A stretch of 64,000 nucleotides of DNA from Hyphomicrobiales bacterium (GCA_900472925.1 UCJU01000001.1:124001-188000), one strand, 5' to 3'; shown: positions 38,915-49,024, counted from the first letter of the stretch. Notes: generated by a model from the letters alone, not told the origin. A program made the numbers and translations.

Positions 38915-40560
38915 GTGCCGTAAAGGATACGATGACCGCTCCGCTTCTTTCCGTCCGTGACCTGTCCGTTGCCTTTCATCAGGGCGGCAAGGAGAGCGTG
39001 GCTGTCGATCATGTGTCGTTCGATATCATGCCCGGCGAAATCGTGGCACTGGTGGGCGAATCGGGTTCGGGCAAATCGGTCACGGCGAACTCCATTCTGA
39101 AGCTTTTGCCCTATCCTGCAGCAAGCCATCCCTCAGGCCAAATCCTGTTCGAGGGCAAGGATTTGCTGAATGCCTCGATGCGCGAACTTCGCGCCGTGCG
39201 TGGCAACGATATCACCATGATCTTTCAGGAGCCGATGACCTCGCTCAATCCGCTGCACAGCATAGAGCGGCAGATTGGTGAAATCCTTGAGCTTCATCAG
39301 GCCATCACCGGCATCGAGGCGCGCAAGCGGACGCTCGAACTGCTGTTGCAGGTCGGCATTCGCGAGCCGGAAAAGAGACTGAAAGCCTATCCGCACGAAC
39401 TATCGGGCGGCCAGCGCCAGCGCGTGATGATTGCCATGGCACTCGCCAACCGGCCGAAACTGCTGATCGCGGACGAGCCGACGACGGCGCTGGATGTGAC
39501 GGTACAGGCGCAAATCCTGGAGCTGCTGGGCAATTTGAAGAACCAGCACGACATGTCCATGCTGTTCATCACCCATGACCTCGGCATCGTGCGCAAATTC
39601 GCAGACCGTGTCTGTGTGATGACCAAGGGCAAGATCGTGGAGACCGGCACGGTCGAGCAGGTCTTCAGCAACCCGCAGCATGCCTATACCCGCCATCTTC
39701 TGGCTGCCGAACCCAAGGGTGAGCCGCCGCTGTCCGATAGCAGCAAGCCTGTCGTCATGCAGGGCGACGACATCAAGGTCTGGTTCCCGATCAAGGCCGG
39801 GCTGATGCGCAAGGTCGTGGATCACGTCAAGGCGGTGGACGGGATCGATATCACTTTGCGCGCCGGGCAGACCGTCGGTGTGGTGGGCGAATCCGGCTCC
39901 GGCAAGACGACGCTGGGACTGGCGCTGTCACGACTGATTTCGTCCAAGGGGCGGATCAGCTTCATTGGCCAGTCCATCGATGGCTATTCCTATGCAATGA
40001 TGAAGCCGCTCAGAAACCGGCTTCAGGTGGTGTTTCAGGACCCCTATGGTTCGCTCAGCCCACGCATGTCGGTGGGCGAAATCATCGCCGAAGGGCTGCG
40101 GGTGCATGAGAAATCGCTGTCTGCGGATGAGCGTGACCGCCGCGTTGCGCAGGCGCTGGATGAGGTGGGGCTCGACCCCGCCACGCGCTGGCGTTATCCG
40201 CATGAGTTTTCCGGTGGCCAGAGACAGCGCATCGCCATTGCCCGCGCCATGGTGCTCAAACCGCGCTTCGTGATGCTGGACGAGCCGACCTCTGCGCTCG
40301 ACATGAGCGTGCAGGCGCAGGTCGTCGATCTGCTGCGGGATTTGCAGGCCAAGCATGATCTGGCCTATCTCTTTATCAGCCATGACCTCAAAGTCGTGAA
40401 AGCACTCGCCAACGACATGATCGTCATGCGTCACGGCAAGGTGGTGGAAAGCGGTCCAGCGAAGTCCATCTTCGAGGCGCCGAAAGAGGACTATACGCGC
40501 GCGCTGATGGCTGCCGCCTTCAACATCGAGGCGGTCAAGACGGCAGCGATCAGCGAGTAG
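38911..40560 (+). CDS. yejF: Peptide ABC transporter dual ATP-binding protein YejF
   Basis: The 549-residue protein fuses two ABC ATPase domains, each with Walker A (GESGSGKSV near residue 50; GESGSGKTT near 328), signature ([30 protein letters not shown]) and Walker B ([23 protein letters not shown]). Both sites look catalytically intact. Last gene of yejABEF; the tight coupling yejB-yejE-yejF contrasts with the 130-base gap after yejA. Confidence 0.96.
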   Translation: MSAVKDTMTAPLLSVRDLSVAFHQGGKESVAVDHVSFDIMPGEIVALVGESGSGKSVTANSILKLLPYPAASHPSGQILFEGKDLLNASMRELRAVRGNDITMIFQEPMTSLNPLHSIERQIGEILELHQAITGIEARKRTLELLLQVGIREPEKRLKAYPHELSGGQRQRVMIAMALANRPKLLIADEPTTALDVTVQAQILELLGNLKNQHDMSMLFITHDLGIVRKFADRVCVMTKGKIVETGTVEQVFSNPQHAYTRHLLAAEPKGEPPLSDSSKPVVMQGDDIKVWFPIKAGLMRKVVDHVKAVDGIDITLRAGQTVGVVGESGSGKTTLGLALSRLISSKGRISFIGQSIDGYSYAMMKPLRNRLQVVFQDPYGSLSPRMSVGEIIAEGLRVHEKSLSADERDRRVAQALDEVGLDPATRWRYPHEFSGGQRQRIAIARAMVLKPRFVMLDEPTSALDMSVQAQVVDLLRDLQAKHDLAYLFISHDLKVVKALANDMIVMRHGKVVESGPAKSIFEAPKEDYTRALMAAAFNIEAVKTAAISE

Positions 40561-40735
40561 GCGTTTTCAAGAACGTGCTGGCCTTCTGGGGCCAGCCCAC
40601 GTACGATGAAACGAGAACGTGGAAAACAATGAGGCGTGGTGTCATCATGACGACGCGATATCTTATTTATCAGCTTGTGGATGTTTTCCGTTAGCGACTC
40701 TGCCGCGAACCGAAAACGAAACAACGAGCTGGTGA

Positions 40736-42097
40736 ATGATGGTCGATATTGATTACGCAAAAAGATTTTTTGAAGAAAACCCCGATATTGAAATTCTTGA
40801 AGCCTTTGTCATCGATGTAAATGGCGTGCCGCGCGGCAAATGGATACCGCGTGAACGCGCCATCGATGTCCTGGAAAAAGGCATGGCCGTGCCTCGATCC
40901 GTCTATGCGCTGGATATCTGGGGCCGAGACGTCAATGCCGCGGGACTGGCAGAGGGAACCGGCGACCCCGATGGTCTTTGCTTTGCCGTTCCTGAAACGC
41001 TGTCACGTGTCACGTGGCTGGGGCGTCCCACGGCGCAGGTTCTGCTCGCCATGAAAGACCCTGACGGCAACGGTTTTTACGGCGACCCTCGCAATGTGCT
41101 GGCGCAAGTGCTGGCGGGGTTCACCCGGCGCGGGCTAACGCCGGTTGTCGCCACTGAGCTTGAGTTTTATCTCATCGATCCCGTCCGCTCCGCACTCGAC
41201 CCCGTGCGCCCGCCGCGCAGCCGCGAAGGCCGGTGGCATACCGGCCAGACGCAGGTTCTCTCCATCTCGGAATTGCAGGATTTCGAGGGCGTCTTCCACG
41301 ATATCTCGACGGCCTGTCGCGCGCAGAATGTCGGGGCCGATACGACACTTCGCGAAAACGGTCCGGGCCAATACGAAATCAACCTCAACCATGTGCCGGA
41401 TGCGCTGCGGGCAGCAGACGATGCAGTGTTCCTGAAGCGCATCGTCAAGGGCGTGGCGCGCAAGCACGATCTCGATGCCACCTTCATGGCCAAGCCCTAT
41501 GGCATGCAGGCGGGCAACGGCATGCATGTGCATTTCTCCATGCTTGATAGAGACGGCAACAATATCTACGCGGGCGAAAATGGCCCCTCCGAAGCGCTGA
41601 TGCATTCGGTGGGCGGCCTTCTGGAGAATATGGGAGAAAGCATGGCGGTGTTTGCGCCGCACGCCAATTCCTACCGCCGCCTGCGCCCCAGTGAACATGC
41701 GCCGACCTACGCGTCCTGGGGGATCGATAACAGATCTGCAGCGATCCGCGTCATCGTGGCCAGCAAGCCCGCGACCCGTATCGAACACCGCGTAGCCGGT
41801 GCCGACACCAATCCCTATCTGGTGCTGGCCATGATCCTGAGTGCAGCCCTTGCCGGAATGAAGGAAAAGCGCCAGCCGGGCGGGGCGATTGCAGGTGACA
41901 GCCATGCCATCAACCACGAACCGCTGCCGACGAACTGGGACTATGCACTTCAGCGCTTCACCCGGTCCAGCTTCGCCTATGCGACCTTCGGGCAAAAGTA
42001 CCGCACGCTCTATTCCGCCTGCAAACAGCAGGAATTGTCCGAATTTTCTCTCCGCGTGACCGACGTCGAATACGACGCATATATCAGGACGGTGTAA
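40736..42097 (+). CDS. puuA: Gamma-glutamylputrescine synthetase-like glutamine synthetase
   Basis: The 453-residue protein is a type-I glutamine synthetase fold: the beta-Grasp start, TELEFYLIDP and ENGPGQYEINL metal-binding motifs, NGMHVHFSM and RPSEHAPTYASWGIDNR active-site segment. Absence of the adenylylation-site tyrosine motif and pairing with a PuuB-like oxidase favour polyamine gamma-glutamylation rather than ammonia assimilation. The start is at 40736 (two adjacent ATG codons). A 175-base gap with a weak hairpin (GCTGGCC/GGCCAGC at 40577-40596) precedes it. Confidence 0.88.
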   Translation: MMVDIDYAKRFFEENPDIEILEAFVIDVNGVPRGKWIPRERAIDVLEKGMAVPRSVYALDIWGRDVNAAGLAEGTGDPDGLCFAVPETLSRVTWLGRPTAQVLLAMKDPDGNGFYGDPRNVLAQVLAGFTRRGLTPVVATELEFYLIDPVRSALDPVRPPRSREGRWHTGQTQVLSISELQDFEGVFHDISTACRAQNVGADTTLRENGPGQYEINLNHVPDALRAADDAVFLKRIVKGVARKHDLDATFMAKPYGMQAGNGMHVHFSMLDRDGNNIYAGENGPSEALMHSVGGLLENMGESMAVFAPHANSYRRLRPSEHAPTYASWGIDNRSAAIRVIVASKPATRIEHRVAGADTNPYLVLAMILSAALAGMKEKRQPGGAIAGDSHAINHEPLPTNWDYALQRFTRSSFAYATFGQKYRTLYSACKQQELSEFSLRVTDVEYDAYIRTV

Positions 42098-42098
42098 C

Positions 42099-43400
42099 AT
42101 GGCTCAGGTGACTGATACCCCAAATCCCGGCCATACCACGTCGTGGTATGCCGCGTCCGCCAACACCAAGACCGTCCGAACCGCGCTTCAGGGCGATCAG
42201 GATGCGGATGTCTGCATCATCGGTGCCGGCTTTACCGGCCTGTCTGCGGCACTGGAACTGGCGCAAAAGGGTTTTTCCGTCATCGTTCTGGAAGGTGAGC
42301 GGGTCGGCTTCGGCGCGTCCGGGCGCAACGGCGGTCAGATCGTCAATGGTTATAGCCGCGATCTTCACACGATTGCCCGCCGTTACGGTGCGCAGAAGGC
42401 CGCGCAGCTGGGCGCGATGTCGCTCGAAGGCGGCCAGATCATCCGCGAGCGCGTGGCGAAATACGGGATCGATTGCGATCTTGTCGATGGCGGTTTCTTT
42501 GCAGCCTTCACCCCCAAACAGATCACCGAAATGGCCGCCAACAAGGCAAACTGGGAACAGCACGGCCATACCGGGCTAGAAATGGTGTCGAAGGCCGAAG
42601 TCGGAAAATACGTGAAGTCGGACCGCTATGCGGGCGGTATGATCGACCGTTTCGGCGGCCATATTCATCCGCTGAACTATGTTCTGGGTGAAGCGGCGGC
42701 AATTGAAAGCCTCGGTGGGCGCATCTTCGAAAATTCCCGCGTCATCGCGGTCGAGCAGGGTACGAACCCTGTGGTGCGGACGGCGCAGGGCAAGGTCGCG
42801 GCCAAATATGTACTGGTCTGCGGAAATGCCTATCTCGGCGGTCTGCTACCGGAAATCGGTGAGCGGATGATGCCAGTGTCCAGTCAGGTGATGGCGACAG
42901 AGCCGCTTGACGCTGCTCTGATCGAAGACCTGTTGCCTGCCAATTATTGCGTCGAGGATGCCAATTACATTCTGGACTATTACCGTCGCACCTCTGACAA
43001 TCGCCTGCTCTATGGCGGGGGTATCGGTTACGGCGGCAGCGATCCAGCGGACCTCACCAGCGTCATCCGTCCCAATATGCTGAAGACATTCCCGCAATTG
43101 CAGAATACCAAGATTGATTTTGCCTGGAGCGGCAACTTTGCGCTGACGCTGACACGCATCCCGCATATCGGGCGCCTGTCATCCAACGTCTATTTCTCGC
43201 ATGGCGACAGCGGCCATGGCGTGACGACGACGCAGCTTCTGGGCAGAATTTTAGGCGAAGCCGTCGCGGGTCATGCGGAGCGCTTCGATGTCTGGTCGTC
43301 GCTGCCGAACTACCCGTTCCCCGGCGGCAAGACCTTCCGCGTGCCGCTGACCATGCTCGGAGCATGGTGGTACGGTCTTCGCGACAAGCTCGGCGTTTAG
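42099..43400 (+). CDS. puuB: Gamma-glutamylputrescine oxidase-like FAD oxidoreductase
   Basis: The 433-residue DAO-family flavoprotein has the FAD dinucleotide-binding motif VCIIGAGFTGLSAALELA near residue 38 and GFGASGRNGGQIVNG near 69, typical of PuuB. It begins one base after puuA ends, so the pair is coupled: PuuA glutamylates putrescine and PuuB oxidises the product to an aldehyde. The next enzymes, PuuC and PuuD, and the repressor PuuR are not in the window. Confidence 0.9.
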   Translation: MAQVTDTPNPGHTTSWYAASANTKTVRTALQGDQDADVCIIGAGFTGLSAALELAQKGFSVIVLEGERVGFGASGRNGGQIVNGYSRDLHTIARRYGAQKAAQLGAMSLEGGQIIRERVAKYGIDCDLVDGGFFAAFTPKQITEMAANKANWEQHGHTGLEMVSKAEVGKYVKSDRYAGGMIDRFGGHIHPLNYVLGEAAAIESLGGRIFENSRVIAVEQGTNPVVRTAQGKVAAKYVLVCGNAYLGGLLPEIGERMMPVSSQVMATEPLDAALIEDLLPANYCVEDANYILDYYRRTSDNRLLYGGGIGYGGSDPADLTSVIRPNMLKTFPQLQNTKIDFAWSGNFALTLTRIPHIGRLSSNVYFSHGDSGHGVTTTQLLGRILGEAVAGHAERFDVWSSLPNYPFPGGKTFRVPLTMLGAWWYGLRDKLGV

Positions 43401-43452
43401 AGCAATTCCAGCAAAAGTGAGAAGCGGTTTTGCGTCCGGAATTGCGTGAAAA
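43400..43452. repeat. Rhizobiales-type palindromic intergenic repeat
   Basis: Nested inverted repeat: GCAATTCC (43402-43409) with GGAATTGC (43438-43445), and inner GCAAAA (43411-43416) with TTTTGC (43428-43433), around GTGAGAAGCGG. The pattern AGCAATTCC...AAAGTG...GAAGCGGTTTT...CCGGAATTGC is a form I recognise as highly repeated in Rhizobium/Agrobacterium intergenic DNA. It sits in the gap between convergent puuB and gntK and touches the puuB stop. Confidence 0.7.
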
Positions 43453-43453
43453 C

Positions 43454-43957
43454 CTATAACGCTGATAGCCTCTTCACGGCGTTATCGGTGATCTCGTCTG
43501 GCGTGGCGTCGATGCTGACAGTGACGACGCCGGGTTCGCCCGTGGGAACTTCCAGCGTGGCCAGCTGCGTCTTCAAAAGCGAGAGCGGCATGAAGTGGCC
43601 GGTGCGCGCGCCCATGCGCTCGGTCAAAAGTGCTTCGCTGCCTTCGAGGTAAACGAAGGCAAGGGGACCGCCGCATGCTTCGCGCAGGCGTTCGCGGTAG
43701 GTTTTCTTGAGGGCGGAGCAGGAAATGACGATACCACCGGCCTCATAACCCTTGCGCAGTTCAGCACCGACGAGATCGAGCCACGGCCAGCGATCTTCAT
43801 CGGTGAGCGGCGTTCCCGCAGCCATTTTTTCGACATTGGAGGCGGGGTGAAGCTTGTCACCCTCCATGAAGGGAATGCCCAGCCGTTCGGCCAGTTCTTC
43901 GCCGACGGTAGACTTGCCGCAGCCGCTGACACCCATGACGATGATTGCCTGTTTCAC
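43454..43957 (-). CDS. gntK: Gluconokinase
   Basis: Phosphorylates D-gluconate to 6-phosphogluconate. The 167-residue P-loop kinase has GVSGCGKST at residues 9-17 and the gluconokinase motifs FMEGDKLHPASNVEKM, PLTDEDRWPWL and VISCSALKKTYRERLR. No gluconate permease or gntR gene is adjacent. Confidence 0.96.
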   Translation of the reverse strand: MKQAIIVMGVSGCGKSTVGEELAERLGIPFMEGDKLHPASNVEKMAAGTPLTDEDRWPWLDLVGAELRKGYEAGGIVISCSALKKTYRERLREACGGPLAFVYLEGSEALLTERMGARTGHFMPLSLLKTQLATLEVPTGEPGVVTVSIDATPDEITDNAVKRLSAL

Positions 43958-44049
43958 GAATACCTCTGCAATTCCAAAATCAGTCTCATCCGCCTAGCGT
44001 ATTACCGAGCGCTGTGGAAACTGTTTCTACACAGTGGCACTGATGACAT

Positions 44050-44790
44050 TCAGTAGCCCGCTCGCTTGGCGGCCCTGGCTTCCAACATCGATAGCCCGCT
44101 ATGGATCAAGACAGCGAGAGCCCCGACAATCAGGCCGCCCTGCAAAATAAAAGCGAGATTATTGGATTGCAGGCCTGCGATGATCACCTCGCCCAATGTT
44201 CTGGCGGCCACCGTCGAACCGATGGTTGCCGTCGAAAGGCTAATGACGGCAGACAGCCTGATCCCGGCCAGAATTGCGGGAAGGGCCAGCGGAAGCTCCA
44301 CTCGCCACAGGCGCTGGAAGCCGGTCATGCCAGCACCTCTTGCCGCTTCCATGATGGTGCCGGGCAAGGTGGTCAGGCCTGTCAGTGTGTTTTCGAAGAT
44401 GGGCAGCAACGCATAGAGGAAAAGGGCGATCAGCGTCGGCTTTTGGCCGAACCCCATGATCGGCACGGCCAGTGCCAGCACCGCGACTGGCGGAAAGGTC
44501 TGTCCGATATTGACGATGCTGCGCGAGAGCGGCAGGAACTCCCTGCCGAATGGGCGCGTGACAAGAATGGCCAGCGTCACGGCAATGACGACGGCCGATC
44601 CCGTCGCAATTGCCACCGTCGCGATGTGTGACAGCGTCAAGGATAGGAGATTGGCCTGAACATAGATTGCAGGAGCGCCTGCCTGCACGAGCGGACTGAA
44701 AATATGCTCGAAGACATCCGGCCTCACAAGAAAGAGGATGAGGAAGAGGCTGAGCGTTCCAAGCAAAAGAAGTTCGGACCGCCTTGTCAT
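44050..44790 (-). CDS. yehW: Osmolyte ABC transporter permease, YehW-like
   Basis: The 246-residue permease has about six spans and the EAA-type loop MEAARGAGMTGFQRLWRVELPLALPAILAGIR. Gene order and lengths (SBP 303, permease 398, ATPase 312, permease 246) match E. coli yehZ-yehY-yehX-yehW (305/385/308/243, from memory), the OsmF glycine-betaine-type system. It overlaps yehX by ATGA. Last gene of the operon. Confidence 0.88.
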   Translation of the reverse strand: MTRRSELLLLGTLSLFLILFLVRPDVFEHIFSPLVQAGAPAIYVQANLLSLTLSHIATVAIATGSAVVIAVTLAILVTRPFGREFLPLSRSIVNIGQTFPPVAVLALAVPIMGFGQKPTLIALFLYALLPIFENTLTGLTTLPGTIMEAARGAGMTGFQRLWRVELPLALPAILAGIRLSAVISLSTATIGSTVAARTLGEVIIAGLQSNNLAFILQGGLIVGALAVLIHSGLSMLEARAAKRAGY

Positions 44791-45725
44791 GGCTGGCCCG
44801 TCGCATTCTGCAGAAGGGTCTCACGGCGAATTTTTCCCGCTTTCTGCCCATCGGGTCCCATCACGGGAAGGGCGTCGCAACCCGCCCACAACATGGCCGA
44901 CAAAGCGTCGCGCTGGCTGGTCTGTCCGGGCAGAGGCTCCCCATCAGCTTCGCCCGGCTCCATCATATCCCAGACCGTCCCGACCGAAAGCAGACGAAGC
45001 GGCCGCTCGCGCTCACCGATCATGATGCGGACGAAATCTGTGGCAGGTTTCAGCACGAGATCGGCTGGTGGCCCGTACTGAACGATCCTGCCCTTATCCA
45101 TCACGGCAATACGGTTGGCGAGATGAAAGGCTTCGTCCATATCGTGTGTGACGAGGACGATCGTCACGCCGAGTTTTTTCTGGATGGCAAGCAGATCATC
45201 CTGCGCCTTGGCGCGAATAATCGGGTCGAGCGCACCAAAAGGTTCGTCCATCAAGAGTATATTCGGTTCGGCCGCCAAGGCTCTTGCGACACCCACACGT
45301 TGCTGCTGTCCGCCGGACAGTTCACTCGGATGCCGCTTGGCATAGAGTGACGGATCAAGCTGGAAAAGTTCGAGGAGTTCGGTCACCTTGGTGTTGATAC
45401 GGTCTCGGTCCCAACCCAGCAGTTCCGGCACAGTCGCTATGTTTTGCGCAACGGTTCGATGGGGAAACAGCCCGTGACCCTGAATGGCATAACCGATACT
45501 GCGGCGCAGCGCGTAGCCCGGCATGTCCAGAATGTTCTGCCCATCGATCAGGATAGCGCCGGAGGAGGGCTCCACCAGTCTGTTGATCATGCGCAGGAGC
45601 GTGGTTTTTCCAGAGCCCGATGTTCCGACGATAACCGTAATGCTGCGAGCCGCAATCGTCAGCGAAACATCATCCACCACGGTGACGCCATCATAGGTCT
45701 TGCTAAGATTTTTTACCTCGATCAT
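44787..45725 (-). CDS. yehX: Osmolyte ABC transporter ATP-binding protein, YehX-like
   Basis: The 312-residue ATPase begins MIEVKNLSKTYDGVTVVDDVSL and has Walker A VGTSGSGKTT (near residue 35), signature LSGGQQQRVGVARAL and Walker B ILLMDEPFGALDP. After the ATPase domain come about 70 residues with a CBS-like character (WAGCDALPVMGPDGQKAGKI), as in OpuA/YehX-type osmoregulated transporters. The start is ATG 45725, which overlaps yehY by four bases. Confidence 0.9.
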   Translation of the reverse strand: MIEVKNLSKTYDGVTVVDDVSLTIAARSITVIVGTSGSGKTTLLRMINRLVEPSSGAILIDGQNILDMPGYALRRSIGYAIQGHGLFPHRTVAQNIATVPELLGWDRDRINTKVTELLELFQLDPSLYAKRHPSELSGGQQQRVGVARALAAEPNILLMDEPFGALDPIIRAKAQDDLLAIQKKLGVTIVLVTHDMDEAFHLANRIAVMDKGRIVQYGPPADLVLKPATDFVRIMIGERERPLRLLSVGTVWDMMEPGEADGEPLPGQTSQRDALSAMLWAGCDALPVMGPDGQKAGKIRRETLLQNATGQP

Positions 45726-46918
45726 GAGCGGCTTTCCCGTTTGAACAGAAGGCTCTCGATGAGCGCATCGAGCAGAATGGCTGCGGTAAAGCCCAGAACG
45801 ACGGTGGGGATGGTGCCCAGCAGAACCAGATCCATCGCCGTTTGTCCGATACCCTGAAACACGAAGACACCAAAGCCGCCGCCACCGATGAGTGCGGCGA
45901 TGGTGGCTAGCCCGATATTCTGGACAAGAACGATGCGGATGCCGGTCAGGATGATCGGTAGCGCCAGCGGAAACTCGATCTTGAGCAACCGTTGCCAGCT
46001 TCGCATGCCCAATCCTCGTGCCGCATCGGTGACGGAATTCGGCACGCCCTCCAAACCCACGACGGTATTTGAAACGACGGGCAACAGCGAATAGAGGAAC
46101 AGCGCGACGAAGGCCGGTGCCATGCCGATGCCCCGGATACCGATATCCGATGCACCTGGGATATTGGCAGCCACCCATCCCAGCGGCGCAATCAGCAGAC
46201 CAAAAAGGGCGATGGAGGGTATGGTCTGAACAATGTTGAGGCTGTTTAGCAGAGCGGCGCGCAGCTTGGCGACCTTATGACAGAGAACGCCTAAGGGAAT
46301 GCCGATGATGGACGCTGCCAAAAGAGATCCAATGGCCAATTGCAGATGCCGCCCGGCTTCTGTCCAGAAAATATCGGAGCGAGTGCCATATTCCTTCATG
46401 ATGGAAAGGCCACTCCACTGGTCGGAAAGAAAGATACCAGTCAAGACCGCTAGGGCCACGAAGAGAAGGAGAACACGCACATAGGGTTTGGGGTTTAGCC
46501 TGGCGATCGTATCCGTTGCCAACAGAGCCAAACCAGCGAACATGAACCAGAACCCGCTTGCGGGTGACACCCGCGCATAGGCATTGCCTTCTGGCGTGAG
46601 GAAGTGAGCGGCAAAACCGATGACGATCATCAGCGTCAACAAGGCCAGCAGAGACGCCGCAAGCTTCAGCCTTGTGCCAATACGGAAGAACGCCGCCAGC
46701 GCTGCAAAGGTCATGACGGCAATGAGTGCATAAGCGGCACCTGTCGGAAGCGACGCGGTGAGGTCACGCGCTTCGCCCTGCACGATGCGATTGGCCCGAA
46801 ACGTCACGAATGGCAGCGCTAAGGCGGCATAAATCAGAATGCCTGAAATGAGCACTCCTACCTTGTCGGGCAGGAGTGTCAAACGCATCGGGCTGTTGAG
46901 TGCGCGCTGCAAGCCCAC
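45722..46918 (-). CDS. yehY: Osmolyte ABC transporter permease, YehY-like
   Basis: The 398-residue permease is longer than YehW because of an extra N-terminal membrane region (about residues 17-170 with several hydrophobic segments, such as GVLISGILIYAALALPFV and AAYALIAVMTFAALAAFF) ahead of the transport domain, whose EAA loop is VTDAARGLGMRSWQRLLKIEFPLALP. This two-part build is the YehY pattern. It starts 4 bases after the substrate-binding protein gene. Confidence 0.9.
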   Translation of the reverse strand: MGLQRALNSPMRLTLLPDKVGVLISGILIYAALALPFVTFRANRIVQGEARDLTASLPTGAAYALIAVMTFAALAAFFRIGTRLKLAASLLALLTLMIVIGFAAHFLTPEGNAYARVSPASGFWFMFAGLALLATDTIARLNPKPYVRVLLLFVALAVLTGIFLSDQWSGLSIMKEYGTRSDIFWTEAGRHLQLAIGSLLAASIIGIPLGVLCHKVAKLRAALLNSLNIVQTIPSIALFGLLIAPLGWVAANIPGASDIGIRGIGMAPAFVALFLYSLLPVVSNTVVGLEGVPNSVTDAARGLGMRSWQRLLKIEFPLALPIILTGIRIVLVQNIGLATIAALIGGGGFGVFVFQGIGQTAMDLVLLGTIPTVVLGFTAAILLDALIESLLFKRESRS

Positions 46919-46922
46919 GCTC

Positions 46923-47834
46923 TTATTTCACAAGGCCGCTTTTTGTCAGGAAGTCTGCAGCAACGGCCTTTGCCTGTTCGCCGCCAACCTGTACCCGCGC
47001 GTTCAATTCCTGAAGCGTCGCAAGATCGAGCTTTTCAAAGACGGGCTTCAATATTTTCTCGATATTCGGGTGCTGTTTCAGAACGGCTTCGCGGATGATC
47101 GGTGCGGGCTGATAGACCGGCTGCACCTTCTTATCGTCTTCCAGAACCACCAAACCTGATGGAGCAATGCCGCCATCGGTGCCGTAGACCATGGCTGCAT
47201 TGGCATTGTTGGTCTGGTTGGCAGCCGCCGCGATAGTTGCGGCGGTGTCACCGCCCGAGAGCGTGATGAGCTGCTCCGGCTTCAGCGTAAAGCCATAGGT
47301 CTTCTGAAAGGCCGGAAGTGCCGCGGCGGAGTTCACGAATTCAGACGATGCCGCAAGCACGATCTGCCCGCCACCTGCGATATAGGTGCCAAGGTTGCTG
47401 AGCGTCTTCAAATTGTTCTTGTCAGCCACATCCTTACGAACAGCGATGCCCCAGGTGTTGTTGGCGGGGGCAGGCGTCAGCCAGACGATTTTATTGGCGT
47501 CATAATCTAGGGTTTTTGCTTCCTCATAGGCTTTCGCCGCGTCTTTCCACAGCGGGTCGTCCGCCTTCTCAAAGAAGTAGGCCGCATTGCCCGTATATTC
47601 GGGATAGATGTCGATCTCGCCAGCCGTAATCGCCTTGCGCACAACCGGTGTTGCGCCGAGCTGGATCCGGTCGGTCGTCTCGATATTGTTCTTGTTCAGA
47701 ACGGTGAGAATGATGTTGCCGATGACACTGCCTTCTGTGTCGATCTTGGACGAAACAACGACTTGCGCCTGTGCAATCGAGGCATAGAGGGCAAGCGCCA
47801 TTCCCGCGCTGGCCAGTGTGATAAAACGCTTCAT
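46923..47834 (-). CDS. osmF: Osmolyte ABC transporter substrate-binding protein, OsmF/YehZ-like
   Basis: The 303-residue protein has a signal peptide (MKRFITLASAGMALALYASI, cleavage after AQA) and the OpuAC-type glycine-betaine-binding fold (KIDTEGSVIGNIILTVLNK; EIDIYPEYTGNAAYFF). The start is ATG 47834 with GGAGAT upstream. First gene of the four-gene operon. Ligand choice among betaine, choline or ergothioneine-like compounds cannot be read from sequence. Confidence 0.9.
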   Translation of the reverse strand: MKRFITLASAGMALALYASIAQAQVVVSSKIDTEGSVIGNIILTVLNKNNIETTDRIQLGATPVVRKAITAGEIDIYPEYTGNAAYFFEKADDPLWKDAAKAYEEAKTLDYDANKIVWLTPAPANNTWGIAVRKDVADKNNLKTLSNLGTYIAGGGQIVLAASSEFVNSAAALPAFQKTYGFTLKPEQLITLSGGDTAATIAAAANQTNNANAAMVYGTDGGIAPSGLVVLEDDKKVQPVYQPAPIIREAVLKQHPNIEKILKPVFEKLDLATLQELNARVQVGGEQAKAVAADFLTKSGLVK

Positions 47835-47989
47835 CAACGATCTCCATTCAAAGAAATGTGGAGGGAAAGTCGTACTCATGTCGATGTAAGCGATATTTTC
47901 CCCGGTCCGATGGTCCTAACGAGAACCGAACCGAAAGAGTTGCAACTGAATCTCAATTTATGCGCAGATTCTAACGCACGGATCAGGGC

Positions 47990-49024
47990 TTATTTCTTGC
48001 GCACATCCTTGCCCATCACTGATGGCATCAGCACGGAGAGAAACAAAAGACGCAAAACGTGGTGTGAGCCGACATAGGCGGTATCGGCGTGCATCATAAC
48101 TGCCATGGCGGCCATCGTCTCCAACCCGCCCGGTGCAAATGCGATCATAACCGCGTTCAAAGGGACGCCCGTCAGCCGTGCAATGAGTATTGCGATGAGA
48201 GAAGAAAGCACCATGACAGCGATGGTGACGACGCCCCCGGCGAGAAATGCCTTTCGCATGTCGCGAAGGGAGGCACGGGAAAAGCGCGTGCCGATCAGGC
48301 TACCCAATATGATATAGGTGGGTTGGCTTAACCAGCTCGGAACACCGCCGCTTGTCAGGCCGGTGATGTGAATACCGATCGACACAGCAACGCCGCCCAA
48401 CAGCAAAGCTGCCGGAAAACGCCAGCGCATGAAAAGCCAGCCGACTGCAAGTGATGCAAGAATGGTCAGGCCTAAAACGACAGGGCTCATGGGCGCCGAC
48501 AGGATGATCGGCTCTACGCTGATGAGATCGAAATACTCAACGAGCAGCGGTACAGCGAGCGTCAGCGCCAACACGCGAACGCTCTGAATGACGCTAACCG
48601 TGGCAAGATCGCTTTTTGTCTCGGCGGTAAGGCTGATGATGTAGCTGAGATGACCAGGCGAAGCGCCCAGCATTGATGTCGTGCGATCGTAGCCAAAGCC
48701 GTAGCGCAGAATCCAGAAGGCGACGTAGAGAAGCAAGACCACGGTCACGAGAACCGCGAGAAAACTTAACGGCCAGGCTCTTGCCGCGTCGATGACCTGC
48801 GGCGTCACGCTCGTTCCCATGGAAATGCCGACGACAACGAATGCGGCGTTTCGCACGAGGGGAGGGATCGACAGTTTCAAACCTGCGAGCCCTGCAAGAG
48901 TGACAGCGAGGGCAGGGCCGCACAAAAACGGGGCGGGCAGACCGATGATAAAGGCGACGAGCGCGCCGGTGCTTCCTATAAGGATGGTGAGGATAAAGCT
49001 GTAGAGGTCTGGCTTGATGATCAT
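47990..49024 (-). CDS. AbrB-family membrane protein (AmoA-like)
   Basis: The 344-residue protein has two repeats of about five hydrophobic segments, with the recurring glycine-rich motifs FIIGLPAPFLCGPALAVT, GASPGHLSYI and APGGLETMAAMAVM typical of the COG3180 AbrB membrane family, sometimes annotated as ammonia monooxygenase. It is unrelated to the AbrB transcription factor. Function unknown; probably transport. Start ATG 49024; the longer frame adds non-hydrophobic residues. Confidence 0.85.
   Translation of the reverse strand: MIIKPDLYSFILTILIGSTGALVAFIIGLPAPFLCGPALAVTLAGLAGLKLSIPPLVRNAAFVVVGISMGTSVTPQVIDAARAWPLSFLAVLVTVVLLLYVAFWILRYGFGYDRTTSMLGASPGHLSYIISLTAETKSDLATVSVIQSVRVLALTLAVPLLVEYFDLISVEPIILSAPMSPVVLGLTILASLAVGWLFMRWRFPAALLLGGVAVSIGIHITGLTSGGVPSWLSQPTYIILGSLIGTRFSRASLRDMRKAFLAGGVVTIAVMVLSSLIAILIARLTGVPLNAVMIAFAPGGLETMAAMAVMMHADTAYVGSHHVLRLLFLSVLMPSVMGKDVRKK

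Noticed and set aside
40577..40596. Hairpin GCTGGCC/GGCCAGC after yejF as a terminator
   Set aside because: Only seven pairs and no T tract; mentioned under puuA but not called.
41135..42100. 321-codon open frame opposite puuA
   Set aside because: Antisense shadow; composition is His/Arg/Gly-rich and no family features are seen, whereas puuA is complete on the plus strand.
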